The notes: generated by a model from the letters alone, not told the origin. A stretch of 60,198 nt of DNA from JAAGZL01 sp964628835 (GCA_964628835.1 CAZVME010000010.1:1-60198), one strand, 5' to 3'. Shown: positions 1-9,512, numbered from the stretch's first letter. Translations and numbers: made by a program.

Positions 1-2798
1 GCCTTGGTGGTAAAGAAGGGCTCAAAAATATACTCCTGCATATGGTCTGGGATGCCCTTGCCGTGATCCATAATCTCTATCTTCACTTCATTGGTATGGG
101 CCGAGGCGAATATCTCTATGCTGTCACCCTCCTGCGAGGCGTCGCAGGCGTTGGTGAGCAGGTTCACCAATACCTGTGATAACCGCTGCTGATCTCCAGA
201 CAGAGAGAGATCATGGGGGCAGTGGGAAATACACTCTATCTGTTTGCTCTTATGGGTAAGTTGTACCAGCCGTACCGACTCTTCGATCACCTTCTCCAGA
301 ATGAAGTGGTCGTGGTCTGTCCCAACATTGCCGCTGCGGCTGAAATTCATCAGGGACTTGACGATATTGGAGATGCGTCTGGTCTGTTGCAGGATAGCCT
401 CGATGCTCTCGCTCACCTGTGCCGGGTCCTGCTCCTCCCGTAGGTTCTGGGCCAGTGAGTGGATGCCGGTTACCGGGTTGCCGATCTCATGGGCCACCCC
501 TGCCGCCAGACGCCCTATGGATGCCAGACGGTCGGTGTGGGCCAGCTCCGCTTCGAGTATCTCCAGATCAGTGAGATCCTCCAGCAGCATTACCAGACTG
601 CTTCGGCTGCTGTTCTCCGACTGCTGTGGCTCCTGTTCCAGCACTGTTGCCTTGTGCAGGTTGAACCAGCGTGGACGCCCATCCAGGCTGGTCTCCATGT
701 GGTGGATATGTGAGTCCTGGGCCACGGCGAATCCAGCCAAAAGGTCGCCCCATGGTGCGGGCAGGGATTTGAGCCCTCTGCCTATGGCATGATGGCTGGG
801 GACACCGCTCATGTTCTCCAGTGCCGGATTCCATATCACCACCGAGTGGTCAGCCTCAACCGCGCACACCCCCAGCGGCAGGTCCAACAGGATCTGCTGG
901 TGATAGCGGCGCATATTATCCAGATCGGCGGTGAGACCGCGCAGGCGCGAACGTGATTTCGCCAACTGCTGTTCCACGTAGTTCATGGAGTCGGCCAGTG
1001 CGGTCTTGGCTGCGCTATCCATCTCCAGGCGTTGGTTGATGATCATGTGCGCCATATGTGGCCCCACCAGACCGGACAGATTGCGTTCAATGCGTTCGCG
1101 CAGACGGCGCAGCTCACTGGACCTGGTCTCCTGGGGAGACATATCCAGATCCCGTAGCGCCTGCGCCACCTCCTTGTCGGCGGTCTGCCTGCCGATGGTC
1201 CCGGCCAGGCCGTCGGTAAACTGTTCCGGGGAGCTGGCTGTCACCACACCGTAGAGCTGGGTGGGTGCGCCGCTACGGCAAGCCTGCGCCGCCTCCTGTT
1301 CGCCCCTGGATTGATTCGAGAGCAGTGAGACCACAACAAACAGGGTGCTGTTGAGGGCCAGGGACCAGAAGGTGGTGAACTCCCAGTAACTGAGGCCTGA
1401 CATCTCGCGCAGGGTCGGCAGGTCAACGCCGGAGGTGATAAACCCGGATCTTTCCAGTAGCGGGATTAGCAGGGTTATGCTCCACACAGCAATGCCGCCC
1501 AGCAGTCCCATGATAAAACCCAGGCGGGTGGCGCGACGCCAGAACAGGACGCCAACGATGCCCGGCAGGAACTGGGCCACCGCCACAAATGAGATCAGAC
1601 CAAGTTGCACCAGACCCTGGTTGTGTTCCAGCAGTTGATAGAAACCGTATCCAGCCGAGATGATGATGGCGATCAGGGCGCGCCGGCCCCACAACAGCCA
1701 GCGATACAGGTCCACCTTGGGGTCAGGGTAACTGGCCGGCAGCAGCAGATGGTTCAGACTCATGGATGAGAGGGCCAGGGTGGTTACAATTACCATGGCG
1801 CTGGCAGCCGAAACGCCGCCAAGAAAGGTCATTATCGGCAGCCAGGATGTTGTCTCTGATATTACGATCCCCAGCACGTAATAGTCTGGGTCTATCTCCA
1901 GATTCAGGCTCTGTCCCGCCCACAGGATAGGCGGAATGGAGAGGTTGAGCAGAAGAAGAAACAGGGGAAAGCCCCAGCTGGCGGCATTGATGGAGCGGGC
2001 CGACAGATTCTCGGCGAAGGCCATATGAAACTGACGCGGCAGCAGAAAAGCGGCGGCAAAGGAGAGGAACAACAGCGTGACCCATGGCCCCTCATGCATG
2101 GGTTTGTACAGGGCCTCGGTGGCCTCGGGATGGGCCTCCAGCCACAGGGCCAGGTCGCCTGGTCCTGAGAAGACCCCAAAGACCGCAAACAGCCCCACGG
2201 CCAGGATGGCAATCAGTTTTACTGCCGATTCAAAGGCGATGGCCGCCACCAGCCCCAGGTGTTTCTCCCGGGGCGAGATGTGTCTGGCCCCGAACAGCAT
2301 GGCAAATAGGATCAACATGCCGCAAAACCAGAGCGCGATCACCTGCGGAGTGGCCTCCTGGGTGAGTACCTGCATGGATTCACTGACGGCCTGGATCTGC
2401 AGGGCAATATAGGGGAGCGATCCCACCAACATGAAGATGGTAACCAGGATGCCGGCCATCTGGCTGCGATAGCGGAAGGCAAACAGATCTGCGAGTGATG
2501 TAAGCTGGTAATCGCGAGTAATCTGCAGTATCGGCTTCAATAACAGCGGTGTCATCAGGAAGGCGATGGTGACCCCGAGGTAGACGGTGAGAAACTGAAA
2601 GCCTTCACGCTCGGCAAAACCCACGCTGCCGTAAAAACTCCAGGAGGTGGCATATACTCCAAGAGAGAGGATATACACTAGGGGGTGGCGCACCCATCGT
2701 TTTGGAATTATGCCGCTGTCGGTGGCATAGGCGATAAAAAATAGGATAAGCAGATAAAAGATACTGGCCCCGAACAGGACCTCAAGTTCATAGGTCAT
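1..2798 (-). CDS. CbrA-like sensor histidine kinase with sodium/solute symporter domain (3' end beyond window)
   Basis: The reading frame is open from an ATG at 2798 to the window edge, giving at least 932 residues. The first ~500 residues are a multi-spanning sodium:solute symporter-type membrane domain. A PAS-like segment follows, then a HisKA dimerisation box with GVAHEIGNP (phospho-acceptor His about residue 770). The HATPase N box is complete and the G1/F boxes (DHGKGIPD, FEPFFTTK) are the last thing visible, so only ~50-70 residues are missing. This transporter-kinase architecture is that of CbrA, which works with an NtrC-type regulator CbrB in carbon/nitrogen balance in pseudomonads. 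A partner regulator would be expected to the left of position 1. The start overlaps the preceding small gene by 11 bp. The family assignment is firm; the ligand is unknown. Confidence 0.9.
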   Translation of the reverse strand, partial: MTYELEVLFGASIFYLLILFFIAYATDSGIIPKRWVRHPLVYILSLGVYATSWSFYGSVGFAEREGFQFLTVYLGVTIAFLMTPLLLKPILQITRDYQLTSLADLFAFRYRSQMAGILVTIFMLVGSLPYIALQIQAVSESMQVLTQEATPQVIALWFCGMLILFAMLFGARHISPREKHLGLVAAIAFESAVKLIAILAVGLFAVFGVFSGPGDLALWLEAHPEATEALYKPMHEGPWVTLLFLSFAAAFLLPRQFHMAFAENLSARSINAASWGFPLFLLLLNLSIPPILWAGQSLNLEIDPDYYVLGIVISETTSWLPIMTFLGGVSAASAMVIVTTLALSSMSLNHLLLPASYPDPKVDLYRWLLWGRRALIAIIISAGYGFYQLLEHNQGLVQLGLISFVAVAQFLPGIVGVLFWRRATRLGFIMGLLGGIAVWSITLLIPLLERSGFITSGVDLPTLREMSGLSYWEFTTFWSLALNSTLFVVVSLLSNQSRGEQEAAQACRSGAPTQLYGVVTASSPEQFTDGLAGTIGRQTADKEVAQALRDLDMSPQETRSSELRRLRERIERNLSGLVGPHMAHMIINQRLEMDSAAKTALADSMNYVEQQLAKSRSRLRGLTADLDNMRRYHQQILLDLPLGVCAVEADHSVVIWNPALENMSGVPSHHAIGRGLKSLPAPWGDLLAGFAVAQDSHIHHMETSLDGRPRWFNLHKATVLEQEPQQSENSSRSSLVMLLEDLTDLEILEAELAHTDRLASIGRLAAGVAHEIGNPVTGIHSLAQNLREEQDPAQVSESIEAILQQTRRISNIVKSLMNFSRSGNVGTDHDHFILEKVIEESVRLVQLTHKSKQIECISHCPHDLSLSGDQQRLSQVLVNLLTNACDASQEGDSIEIFASAHTNEVKIEIMDHGKGIPDHMQEYIFEPFFTTK

Positions 2799-2988
2799 GA
2801 CCACTGAACCGGTAGTTGATCACCGCACCCAGGACTATCACCAGAAGCCACAGCAGATAGGGCAGAAACCATGGATGCGCAGGGGAAGCCCACCACAGAG
2901 TCAGCGGGGTCGCAAATAGAAACAGGACAAACATGGTCAGTAGACCGGTGTGTTCCCGCAGTTTCTCAAGGTCATGACTTGGAGGCAT
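2788..2988 (-). CDS. small two-TM protein upstream of the symporter-kinase (CbrX-like)
   Basis: This is a 66-residue protein if started at the ATG beginning MPPSHDLEKL; an in-frame ATG at 3027 would add 13 residues. Neither start has a convincing ribosome binding site. Two hydrophobic segments (about 17-35 and 42-60) predict a small inner-membrane protein with a hairpin topology. Its last codons overlap the kinase start by 11 bp, so the two are probably translationally coupled. In Pseudomonas a small membrane protein, CbrX, overlaps cbrA in the same way. The analogy rests on size, topology and position, not on sequence matching. Confidence 0.7.
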   Translation of the reverse strand: MPPSHDLEKLREHTGLLTMFVLFLFATPLTLWWASPAHPWFLPYLLWLLVIVLGAVINYRFSGHDL

Positions 2989-3127
2989 GTGAGTGAGGGT
3001 ATCAATTGTTACGTATTGTAACAACATGTCGGCGTGAACTAGAGCTATGCAGCCATATGATGTTTAGGTGAAATAGAGGTATTATCGAATAGCACCTTTG
3101 ATAATAACCCATCCCAAGGAGTTCAAA

Positions 3128-3511
3128 ATGAATCCGGAAAAAGTTGTCTTTGGCTTCTTTATTGTATTGGCATTGACCCTGAATTTCGGATTTTTTGTGG
3201 GGGCGATCGATAATCCAGATCACCATCATGTGTACGAACTGTTTGCGGCGATAGTGGTAAACTTGATTGCGACCATCCTTAAATTCGGAGATCGCACCCA
3301 GATGGGGGCGGTGCTGCTCTCCACCAGCCTGGTGGCGCTGTTGCAGCTATTCGCCGCGGCCCTGGTGTGGGCGGTGGCAGAGCACGTGAGCGACACGGGA
3401 ATGACCGCGTCGGTGATGGCCAGCATCGTGTCACTCTCCGGTGGGGCCATGTTGGCAAATGTTGTATCGGTGGTCCTGCTGGTGATTGAAACGGTAATGC
3501 TGCGGCGCTAA
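3128..3511 (+). CDS. DUF6394-like four-TM membrane protein
   Basis: This is a 127-residue, very hydrophobic protein with about four membrane segments and short loops. The ATG at 3128 is preceded by AAGGAG at 3116-3121, which decides the start over an in-frame TTG at 3098. The gene ends 27 bp before the potassium channel gene on the same strand, so the two are probably co-transcribed, and the small protein may be an accessory of the channel. I recall it as a DUF6394-type protein. No catalytic residues are apparent and its function is unknown. Confidence 0.75.
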   Translation: MNPEKVVFGFFIVLALTLNFGFFVGAIDNPDHHHVYELFAAIVVNLIATILKFGDRTQMGAVLLSTSLVALLQLFAAALVWAVAEHVSDTGMTASVMASIVSLSGGAMLANVVSVVLLVIETVMLRR

Positions 3512-3538
3512 TTGCAAACCACGCTTCAGAGATCCTGA

Positions 3539-5248
3539 ATGGATACAATATTTTTCATTGTGATGCGCCGCTTGCGGGCGCCGCTTATCACCCTGGTATC
3601 GGTGTATGCCATTGCCATTCTGGGGCTGGTGCTGATCCCGGGTCAGGATGATGCCGGTAATCCCTGGTATATGGATTTCTTTCACGCCTTCTATTTTGTC
3701 AGCTATATGGCTAGCACCATAGGCTTCGGTGAGATCCCCTTTAAATTTACCGAGGGTCAGCGCCTGTGGGTAACCATAACCATCTACACCACCGTAGTGG
3801 TGTGGCTCTACTCCATCGGCACCATCATCAGCCTGGTGCAGGATCAATCATTTAAGCAGGCCCTGCGTGAGCAGCGGTTTGCCGCGCGGGTAAGACGGCT
3901 GCGGGACAACTTTATTATCATCTGTGGCTACGGAGAGACCGGAAGAGAGCTGGTGCGGTCACTGACCAGCCATGATCAACTGGCAGTGGTGGTGGAGGAG
4001 AAGTGGGACCGGATAAATACCCTGCGTATGGAGAATCTGCGCCAGTTTGTCCCAGGACTGTGTGGTGACGTCGGAAACCCGAAGCATATGCTCAAGGCGG
4101 GCTTGCTGCACCCTCTGTGTGCCGGGGTGGTGGCGCTCTCCAATAGTAATGAACTGAACCTAAAGGTTGCCATCACCACCAAACTATTGCACAAAGAGAT
4201 CAAGGTTATCTGTCGTGCCGACTCTCATGATGTGGAGGCCAATATGGACTCCTTCGGTACCGACCACATCATCGATCCGTTTGATCTGTTTTCACTCTAT
4301 CTGGCCACTGCATTTCAGGCCCCCTGCCTCTATTTGATGCAGGAGTGGTTCTCAAGTGATCCCCAAGGGCCGCTTGCGGAACCGGTATATCCGCCCAAAG
4401 AGGGGTGCTGGATAGTGTGTGGTTATGGCCGCTTTGGCAAGGCGGTGTATAAGCGCCTGCGCGATGAGGGGATTGAGGCCGCAGTGATTGAGATGCAGCC
4501 GGAAAAGACCGGTAAGCCCCAGGGTCTGTGCATAAAAGGCCGTGGGACCGAGGCGGTAACCCTGAAAGAGGCCGGGGTGGAGACAGCGGTGGGGCTGGTG
4601 GCTGGTACTGATGATGACGTAAACAACCTTTCGATCATCATGACTGCGCGGGAACTGAACTCGAATCTGTTTGTTATTGCACGTCAGAACCAACAGGAAA
4701 ACCATGCCCTGTTTGATGCGGTGGATGAGGATATGCTCATGCACCCCAGCTTTATCATCGCCAACAGAATTCGCATGCTTCTCTCCACGCCACTGCTGTC
4801 AGACTTTCTGGGGCTCGCCCTGTTCAATGATGATGCCTGGGCCTGTGAGCTGGTCAGCCGTATAGTTGCGATGGTGGATTTGGAGGCGCCAGTGGTATGG
4901 GAGTTCAAGATAGACGAAGAGACTGCACCAGCCTTCTGCACAGCAATCGAGGCTGGAAATAGCCTTACCCTGGGTGAGATGGTGCTGTCGCCCCGGAACC
5001 GGGAGCGGCAGTTATCATGTATTGCACTGATGCACGTGCGCCAGGAGACAAGAGTTCTTCTGCCCGAGCAGGAACAAGGAATAAAAAAGGGAGACCGGCT
5101 GCTGTTCTGTGGCAAAGGCTCTGCCAGAAGCAAGATGGGCTGGGGTATGCTGAATGAGAATGTCCTGAGTTACATCCGAACGGGCGAGGCGCGCCCGGAA
5201 GGCACCCTCTGGAGAGTATTGCACCGGATGCGGCGATCACAGAGATAA
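3539..5248 (+). CDS. potassium channel protein with two RCK/TrkA-N domains
   Basis: This 569-residue protein has a two-TM ion-channel module at residues 1-105. TM1 is about 16-35, the pore helix and filter about 50-66, and TM2 about 77-100. Two cytoplasmic RCK units follow, each opening with a Rossmann motif: GYGETG at 130 and a second GYGRFG near 298. Such proteins form tetrameric K+ channels gated by nucleotide or ion binding to the RCK ring. The selectivity filter reads TIGFGE (60-65) rather than TVGYGD, a variant that may alter selectivity. It follows the DUF6394-like gene by 27 bp. Confidence 0.88.
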   Translation: MDTIFFIVMRRLRAPLITLVSVYAIAILGLVLIPGQDDAGNPWYMDFFHAFYFVSYMASTIGFGEIPFKFTEGQRLWVTITIYTTVVVWLYSIGTIISLVQDQSFKQALREQRFAARVRRLRDNFIIICGYGETGRELVRSLTSHDQLAVVVEEKWDRINTLRMENLRQFVPGLCGDVGNPKHMLKAGLLHPLCAGVVALSNSNELNLKVAITTKLLHKEIKVICRADSHDVEANMDSFGTDHIIDPFDLFSLYLATAFQAPCLYLMQEWFSSDPQGPLAEPVYPPKEGCWIVCGYGRFGKAVYKRLRDEGIEAAVIEMQPEKTGKPQGLCIKGRGTEAVTLKEAGVETAVGLVAGTDDDVNNLSIIMTARELNSNLFVIARQNQQENHALFDAVDEDMLMHPSFIIANRIRMLLSTPLLSDFLGLALFNDDAWACELVSRIVAMVDLEAPVVWEFKIDEETAPAFCTAIEAGNSLTLGEMVLSPRNRERQLSCIALMHVRQETRVLLPEQEQGIKKGDRLLFCGKGSARSKMGWGMLNENVLSYIRTGEARPEGTLWRVLHRMRRSQR

Positions 5249-5260
5249 AACGACCACGCC

Positions 5261-5341
5261 ATGCTTATCTTGCTGTGCGCTATACTGGCGGTGCCGGTTA
5301 GTACCCGCTGGTGGAAGCCGTACTACAATGGAGAGAAGTGA
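5261..5341 (+). CDS. possible 26-aa small hydrophobic protein
   Basis: A short ATG frame encodes a peptide starting MLILLCAILAVPVS and ending in a charged tail. It has one potential membrane segment. No clear Shine-Dalgarno sequence precedes it, and it could be a chance ORF in the spacer after the channel gene. Confidence 0.15.
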   Translation: MLILLCAILAVPVSTRWWKPYYNGEK

Positions 5342-5541
5342 TCACCGTTCAAGTGAAAGGACTCTGAAGACCAGGCGGAGAGGACATAAGGCGTAATTGC
5401 TCAGAGCCGGCAGAGAGTGGATGGAGATATGATACCCGGTATGGATCAATCCCGCAGTGGTTTTTATTAACCTTTCACCAATAGAGATGGATACTAGAGT
5501 TTACCGTGGTCATTTACATTAACAGGCAAGTAAGGATTGTA

Positions 5542-6384
5542 ATGCCATATCTTCTGCTGATACTGATCGTATTTCTCTTTCCGTTGCACGGAAACGCCGG
5601 TGGTGGACCACTGCTCAAATCCCGTCATGCGTTGGTGCTGGATGAAAATGGTGCAGTGATAGTAAGCAAAAAAGCAGACAGTACAACACCCATTGCATCC
5701 ATCACCAAGTTGATGGCTGCCATGGTGGTACTTGATGCAAAGCAGAATATGAAACAGGTTCTTACCATCACCAAAAGGGACAGGGATACCATAAAAAAAA
5801 CCGGGTCCCGATTAAGGTTTGGCGCCAAGCTGACCCGGAAGGAGATGTTGAGGCTGGCACTATCTGCTTCCGAGAATCGCGCAGCCCACGCCCTGGCTCG
5901 TTACTACCCAGGTGGTGAAAAGGGCTTTGTCCTCACCATGAATAAAAAGGCCGTGGCCCTGGGTATGAAGAAAACACGTTTCCGTGGACCCACGGGGCTT
6001 AACCCAGGCAATATATCAACGGCCAGAGATTTGGCCATCCTGGTAAAGGCCGCCATGAAATATTCCTTCATCCGCAAGGCATCCACCACTAAAAAGGTTG
6101 TTGTTCGTCCATTCAGGAAGGGTAAGCGGATGGCGTTCAAGATCACCAACCGACTATTGCGTAGCAATGACAGCAATTGGGATATTCATCTATCTAAGAC
6201 CGGCTATATCAACGAGTCTGGACGTTGTCTGGTCATGCGCGCAAAAACGGCGGGCAAGACCATGACGATCGTGCTTCTTAATGCGCCGGGTAAATTAACA
6301 CCCTACGGAGATTCCAACAGAATTCGTAAATGGTTGCTTGAAAATAACGATGATCAATTGGCTTGGCATGAATACGAAGAGTAA
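5542..6384 (+). CDS. D-alanyl-D-alanine endopeptidase, PBP7-like (peptidase S11)
   Basis: This 280-residue periplasmic protein has a signal peptide (about 1-19, cleavage near GNA). All three active-site motifs of penicillin-binding serine peptidases are present: SITK (S53, K56), SEN (110-112) and KTG (219-221). Length and motif spacing match PBP7/PbpG, which cleaves DD cross-links in peptidoglycan. The ATG at 5542 has AAGGA at 5532-5536 and is preferred over an in-frame GTG at 5506. It stands alone and converges on the rhodanese gene. Confidence 0.88.
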   Translation: MPYLLLILIVFLFPLHGNAGGGPLLKSRHALVLDENGAVIVSKKADSTTPIASITKLMAAMVVLDAKQNMKQVLTITKRDRDTIKKTGSRLRFGAKLTRKEMLRLALSASENRAAHALARYYPGGEKGFVLTMNKKAVALGMKKTRFRGPTGLNPGNISTARDLAILVKAAMKYSFIRKASTTKKVVVRPFRKGKRMAFKITNRLLRSNDSNWDIHLSKTGYINESGRCLVMRAKTAGKTMTIVLLNAPGKLTPYGDSNRIRKWLLENNDDQLAWHEYEE

Positions 6385-6450
6385 TAGGTTCTTTCAGGTT
6401 GGGCGTTAAGTCTGCACGTAAGATCAGGCTCTTGTTATGCCTCACGCTTG

Positions 6451-7173
6451 TTACCACCCCTCATTAACCACCACCGTCCCATCAGGGAGCACCAGGGTAA
6501 GCCCCAGCATCTTCCAGGCCTGTACTCCTCCCCGATACCACTTTAGCTTGTGCTCTGGATATCCCAATATCCGTAAAGAACGAATCACCGTGCCTGATTG
6601 GGCGCACCAGTTGCCCATGCAGTAGACAATCAGAGTCTTGGCGTTTTCAAAGTTGAGTAGTTTGTTCATGCGCGCCACACCCAGTTCAAACTCCAAGATC
6701 TCCATTAGTGCTTCTTCACTGGTGTGCTTCAAGTGGAGTTTCTTCCAGGGGATGGAGACTGCACCTGGAATGGCTCCCTCCGCCAGCCAGTTGGTGGTGC
6801 GGGCGTCGATTACCAATATGTTCTTGTCCCCGGCACTGATCTTACGCAGGGCTTCGATTACCTCCAGTTCACCTACGGTCTCGATGCCAGGCCCTAAAGA
6901 TATGGGCAGGATGCAAAATGGTGGGCAGGGGCGTGAGGTGCGGCCGAATTCCATCTCGATGATGTTGTTTTGATCCTGAACTCGCTCTAGGCGGATGGTT
7001 TTGCCATTGGTATGCTTTAGGTCCAGGTAGGGGATTTTGTTGGTGATTTTAACGTCGGTGGAACCTTCGGAAGGGAGTGGTTCAGTGGCGGCCGGGCAGG
7101 CTGTGAGGGCCAGGAGGCAAGTGAACGCCAATCTCCATTGCCACTGTTTGTGGTGAATCCAAAGATGTTTCAT
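6451..7173 (-). CDS. rhodanese-domain lipoprotein
   Basis: This 240-residue protein has an N-terminal lipoprotein signal ending in the lipobox LTAC (about residues 23-26), so it is probably anchored in the envelope. The C-terminal half carries a rhodanese-like domain (about 120-225). Its active-site-like loop reads YCMGNWC, with the first Cys in the persulfide-forming position. Rhodaneses move sulfane sulfur or act as redox/regulatory folds; the substrate cannot be told. The gene lies 141 bp downstream of the NosD-like gene on the same strand. Confidence 0.8.
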   Translation of the reverse strand: MKHLWIHHKQWQWRLAFTCLLALTACPAATEPLPSEGSTDVKITNKIPYLDLKHTNGKTIRLERVQDQNNIIEMEFGRTSRPCPPFCILPISLGPGIETVGELEVIEALRKISAGDKNILVIDARTTNWLAEGAIPGAVSIPWKKLHLKHTSEEALMEILEFELGVARMNKLLNFENAKTLIVYCMGNWCAQSGTVIRSLRILGYPEHKLKWYRGGVQAWKMLGLTLVLPDGTVVVNEGW

Positions 7174-7314
7174 ACGTTTCTCATGCCTTTATTGGTTATA
7201 AGACATTATGGCATGCGGAAGCCTGAAGTGCTCCTGTTGGGTGTTCCAATGTTATATTCTAGATATCTCCGTAGTGCAATTTCAGGCGATAATCGTGGGA
7301 GTTGTAAGTGCGCG

Positions 7315-8565
7315 CTATGGTTTCTGTTTTGTGGCGTCAGATACATGTGGTGCTGGGTCTTGGAGAACCAGCCTGGGTTTGGAAAAGGGCGCCAGACGTT
7401 CCACGAAATCCACCAGTTCCAGTGCTGGTGAGCTGCGAAAGAATTTGGTCATGGGGCGGTCCATCCAGATGCGGTCAGAGTAGAGCATGATGGAGTGTGG
7501 TGTATCGCCTACTCCATCTCTGTTTTGATCGAATCCCTCATATCTGTCCCAGTGGTTTCCGCGCCAGTCGTTACCTATGGCGCTGGTGTGGGAGCTTACC
7601 AGTACCTCAACGTTATTGTTTTCAAACCGGTTGTTGTGCAGCAGGTGTCCTCCTTTCTCCCCGTAAAAATACATGGCGATGTCGTTGTAGGCGAACAGGT
7701 TGTCATGCAGAAATATGATGTTCTCGGGGTGGACCGGTGCGTTGGCGATCATCCCCATGGCGCAGTGGATGATTTGATTCTGCTTTACCACCACCCTGGA
7801 GCTGTCTTTGATGGCGAGGGCGGAGCCGGTGATGTTGCGCAGGCCGTGGATGCGGTTGTTTTGCAGCAGCAGGCCCCTGGAGTAGATGATGACGATGCCG
7901 CTAGAGTTGTTGCTGATGTTGTTGTTTACTATTTTGTTGTTGGGTGAGAATACCAGTTCCATGCCCATGCGGCTGTTGGATATATGGTTGCCGATGATGC
8001 GGTTGTCTGGTGAATTGGTGATCAGCAGATCCCGTATCCGGTCAAAGCGGTTGTCTTCAATCAGGTTGCCACTGCTGTACCACATGCGAATACCGTCTCC
8101 GCGCAGGCTTAACTCTTCGCCTTTGGATGAGATGCGGTTGGCGCGGATGGTGTTGTTATTGCCCTGTTTGATGTGGATGCCAAACAGTGAGTTATCGATT
8201 ATGTTGCTCTCAATCAGGGTGTCATCTGCCTCCAGCATCAAGCCCGCATCCGGTCCGTTGTGGGAGTCACCGGAGTTGGTTAGATGCACTCCCCGCACCA
8301 CCGAGCCACTGGCTCGTATATGTAGTACCGTGCCTTGGCCGCCGCCATCAATGGTTACTCTGCCACCGCCATCCAGGGTTATGGGTTTGTCGATGATTAC
8401 AGGGCCGGCATAGGTTCCTGGTGGTGGGCGCAGCACCCCGTTGGCAGGAGTTACATCCACAAACATCTGTAGGGGGGGCAGGCCATGGGCCTGGGACGAA
8501 AGCAGCAGCCAGATCAGGCAAACAAGATAGTGCAGCTTGGTTATTATTCTAGGTGCTTGGGTCAT
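7315..8565 (-). CDS. nosD: NosD-like periplasmic right-handed beta-helix protein
   Basis: This 416-residue protein has a signal peptide (cleavage after SSQAHG, about residue 28). A long series of parallel beta-helix coils follows, with recurrent N-x-I, GI and NN-type turns (for example SNIIDNSLFGI and GNHISNSRMGM). It ends in a NosD/CASH-type C-terminal region with the motif GNDWRGNHWD. NosD helps mature the copper centre of nitrous oxide reductase in the periplasm. No nosZ, nosF or nosY lies in this window, so it may be an orphan or a paralogue serving another metalloprotein. I chose the ATG at 8565 over a GTG at 8589 because it directly precedes the signal peptide. Confidence 0.78.
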   Translation of the reverse strand: MTQAPRIITKLHYLVCLIWLLLSSQAHGLPPLQMFVDVTPANGVLRPPPGTYAGPVIIDKPITLDGGGRVTIDGGGQGTVLHIRASGSVVRGVHLTNSGDSHNGPDAGLMLEADDTLIESNIIDNSLFGIHIKQGNNNTIRANRISSKGEELSLRGDGIRMWYSSGNLIEDNRFDRIRDLLITNSPDNRIIGNHISNSRMGMELVFSPNNKIVNNNISNNSSGIVIIYSRGLLLQNNRIHGLRNITGSALAIKDSSRVVVKQNQIIHCAMGMIANAPVHPENIIFLHDNLFAYNDIAMYFYGEKGGHLLHNNRFENNNVEVLVSSHTSAIGNDWRGNHWDRYEGFDQNRDGVGDTPHSIMLYSDRIWMDRPMTKFFRSSPALELVDFVERLAPFSKPRLVLQDPAPHVSDATKQKP

Positions 8566-8628
8566 GATAGTGGAATTACTCGGTACCACGGTAAGACTGA
8601 TAGTAGGCGGCAGGACGGTCCTGGTATC

Positions 8629-8949
8629 CTACATAAAGTAGTAGGTCACCAGCAGGCTGCCCAGGATGGTTAATACAATGGGTACTACGGTTACGGCCTC
8701 AAACCTCTTTCCGCTCACCATCCCCACCATGCCCTCAAACCTGTCTCTGGTGAGAATTGAAACAATCCCCAGGAGGATCAGGAAACCGCCAAAAATCCCT
8801 CCGATCAGTTTGAGATCCATTAGCTTCTCAGCGCTGGAGCCTGATACGCCGCCACCGATCTTGGTGAATTTGTTTCCGGCCAATGCTGGATCTACCGCCA
8901 TCAGTACTGCCAGTAGGGTGACGAAAAGAATGGTGATATATCGTGACAT
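8629..8949 (-). CDS. hypothetical two-TM membrane protein with signal peptide
   Basis: This 106-residue protein has an N-terminal signal peptide (cleavage near PALA, about residue 24). Two membrane segments follow at about 48-66 and 84-105. A short loop rich in Arg and Gly lies between them. No family motif is recognised. It sits just upstream of the NosD-like gene on the same strand (63 bp), so the two may be expressed together. Confidence 0.6.
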   Translation of the reverse strand: MSRYITILFVTLLAVLMAVDPALAGNKFTKIGGGVSGSSAEKLMDLKLIGGIFGGFLILLGIVSILTRDRFEGMVGMVSGKRFEAVTVVPIVLTILGSLLVTYYFM

Positions 8950-9083
8950 GTGAGTTTTCTCTTTGTGTTGTGTTGTTGATCATAGCACCCTGACGTCCGG
9001 AGTTTTACCAGAGGTGGCGCCAGGTATGCGCTGATCTCTCCATATTATGGGGCCGGGTTAATAGTGCTAGTCAAGGGTGGGTA

Positions 9084-9512
9084 TTAACTTGTTATGTATT
9101 TTTCCAGCACTTTAATTGTGAACTGTTGATCGGAAATGATGGATTTCACCAGATCACCGATAGAAACCAGACCCACCAACTTCTCGTTATCCATAACCGG
9201 GAGATGTCGGATGTGTTTTTCGGTCATCAGGGCCATGCACTGCTCTGCTGAATGGTCGGGTGAGATGCAAACCACCTTGTCGGTCATTACATCACAGATG
9301 TTTGTCTGTTGTGATCTGCGTCCTTTTAGTATTACTTTGCGGGCATAGTCGCGTTCAGAAAACAGGCCTTTGATTCTGTTGCCTTCCATTACCAGTAGCG
9401 CGCCTATCTCTTTTTCCGCCATCAACTCAAGTGCTTCAAATACTGTTTTGTCCAGACCAACAGACCATACTTCGTTTCCCTTGTCTGCGATGATATCTTT
9501 CATTTTAATCAT
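9084..9512 (-). CDS. tandem CBS-domain protein
   Basis: This 142-residue soluble protein consists of a single Bateman module, with CBS1 at about 8-62 and CBS2 at about 72-130. CBS pairs bind adenosine nucleotides and act as energy sensors. With no attached effector domain, it probably acts on a partner protein. The ATG at 9512 is preceded by AAGGAGG about 10 bp upstream, a strong start signal. The gene is separated by ~300 bp from its upstream neighbour and appears monocistronic. Confidence 0.85.
   Translation of the reverse strand: MIKMKDIIADKGNEVWSVGLDKTVFEALELMAEKEIGALLVMEGNRIKGLFSERDYARKVILKGRRSQQTNICDVMTDKVVCISPDHSAEQCMALMTEKHIRHLPVMDNEKLVGLVSIGDLVKSIISDQQFTIKVLEKYITS

Noticed and set aside
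7495..7947. Plus-strand Val-rich 150-codon ORF
   Set aside because: It is antisense to the repeated beta-helix coils of the NosD-like gene; the Val richness mirrors the repeated Asn/Asp codons.
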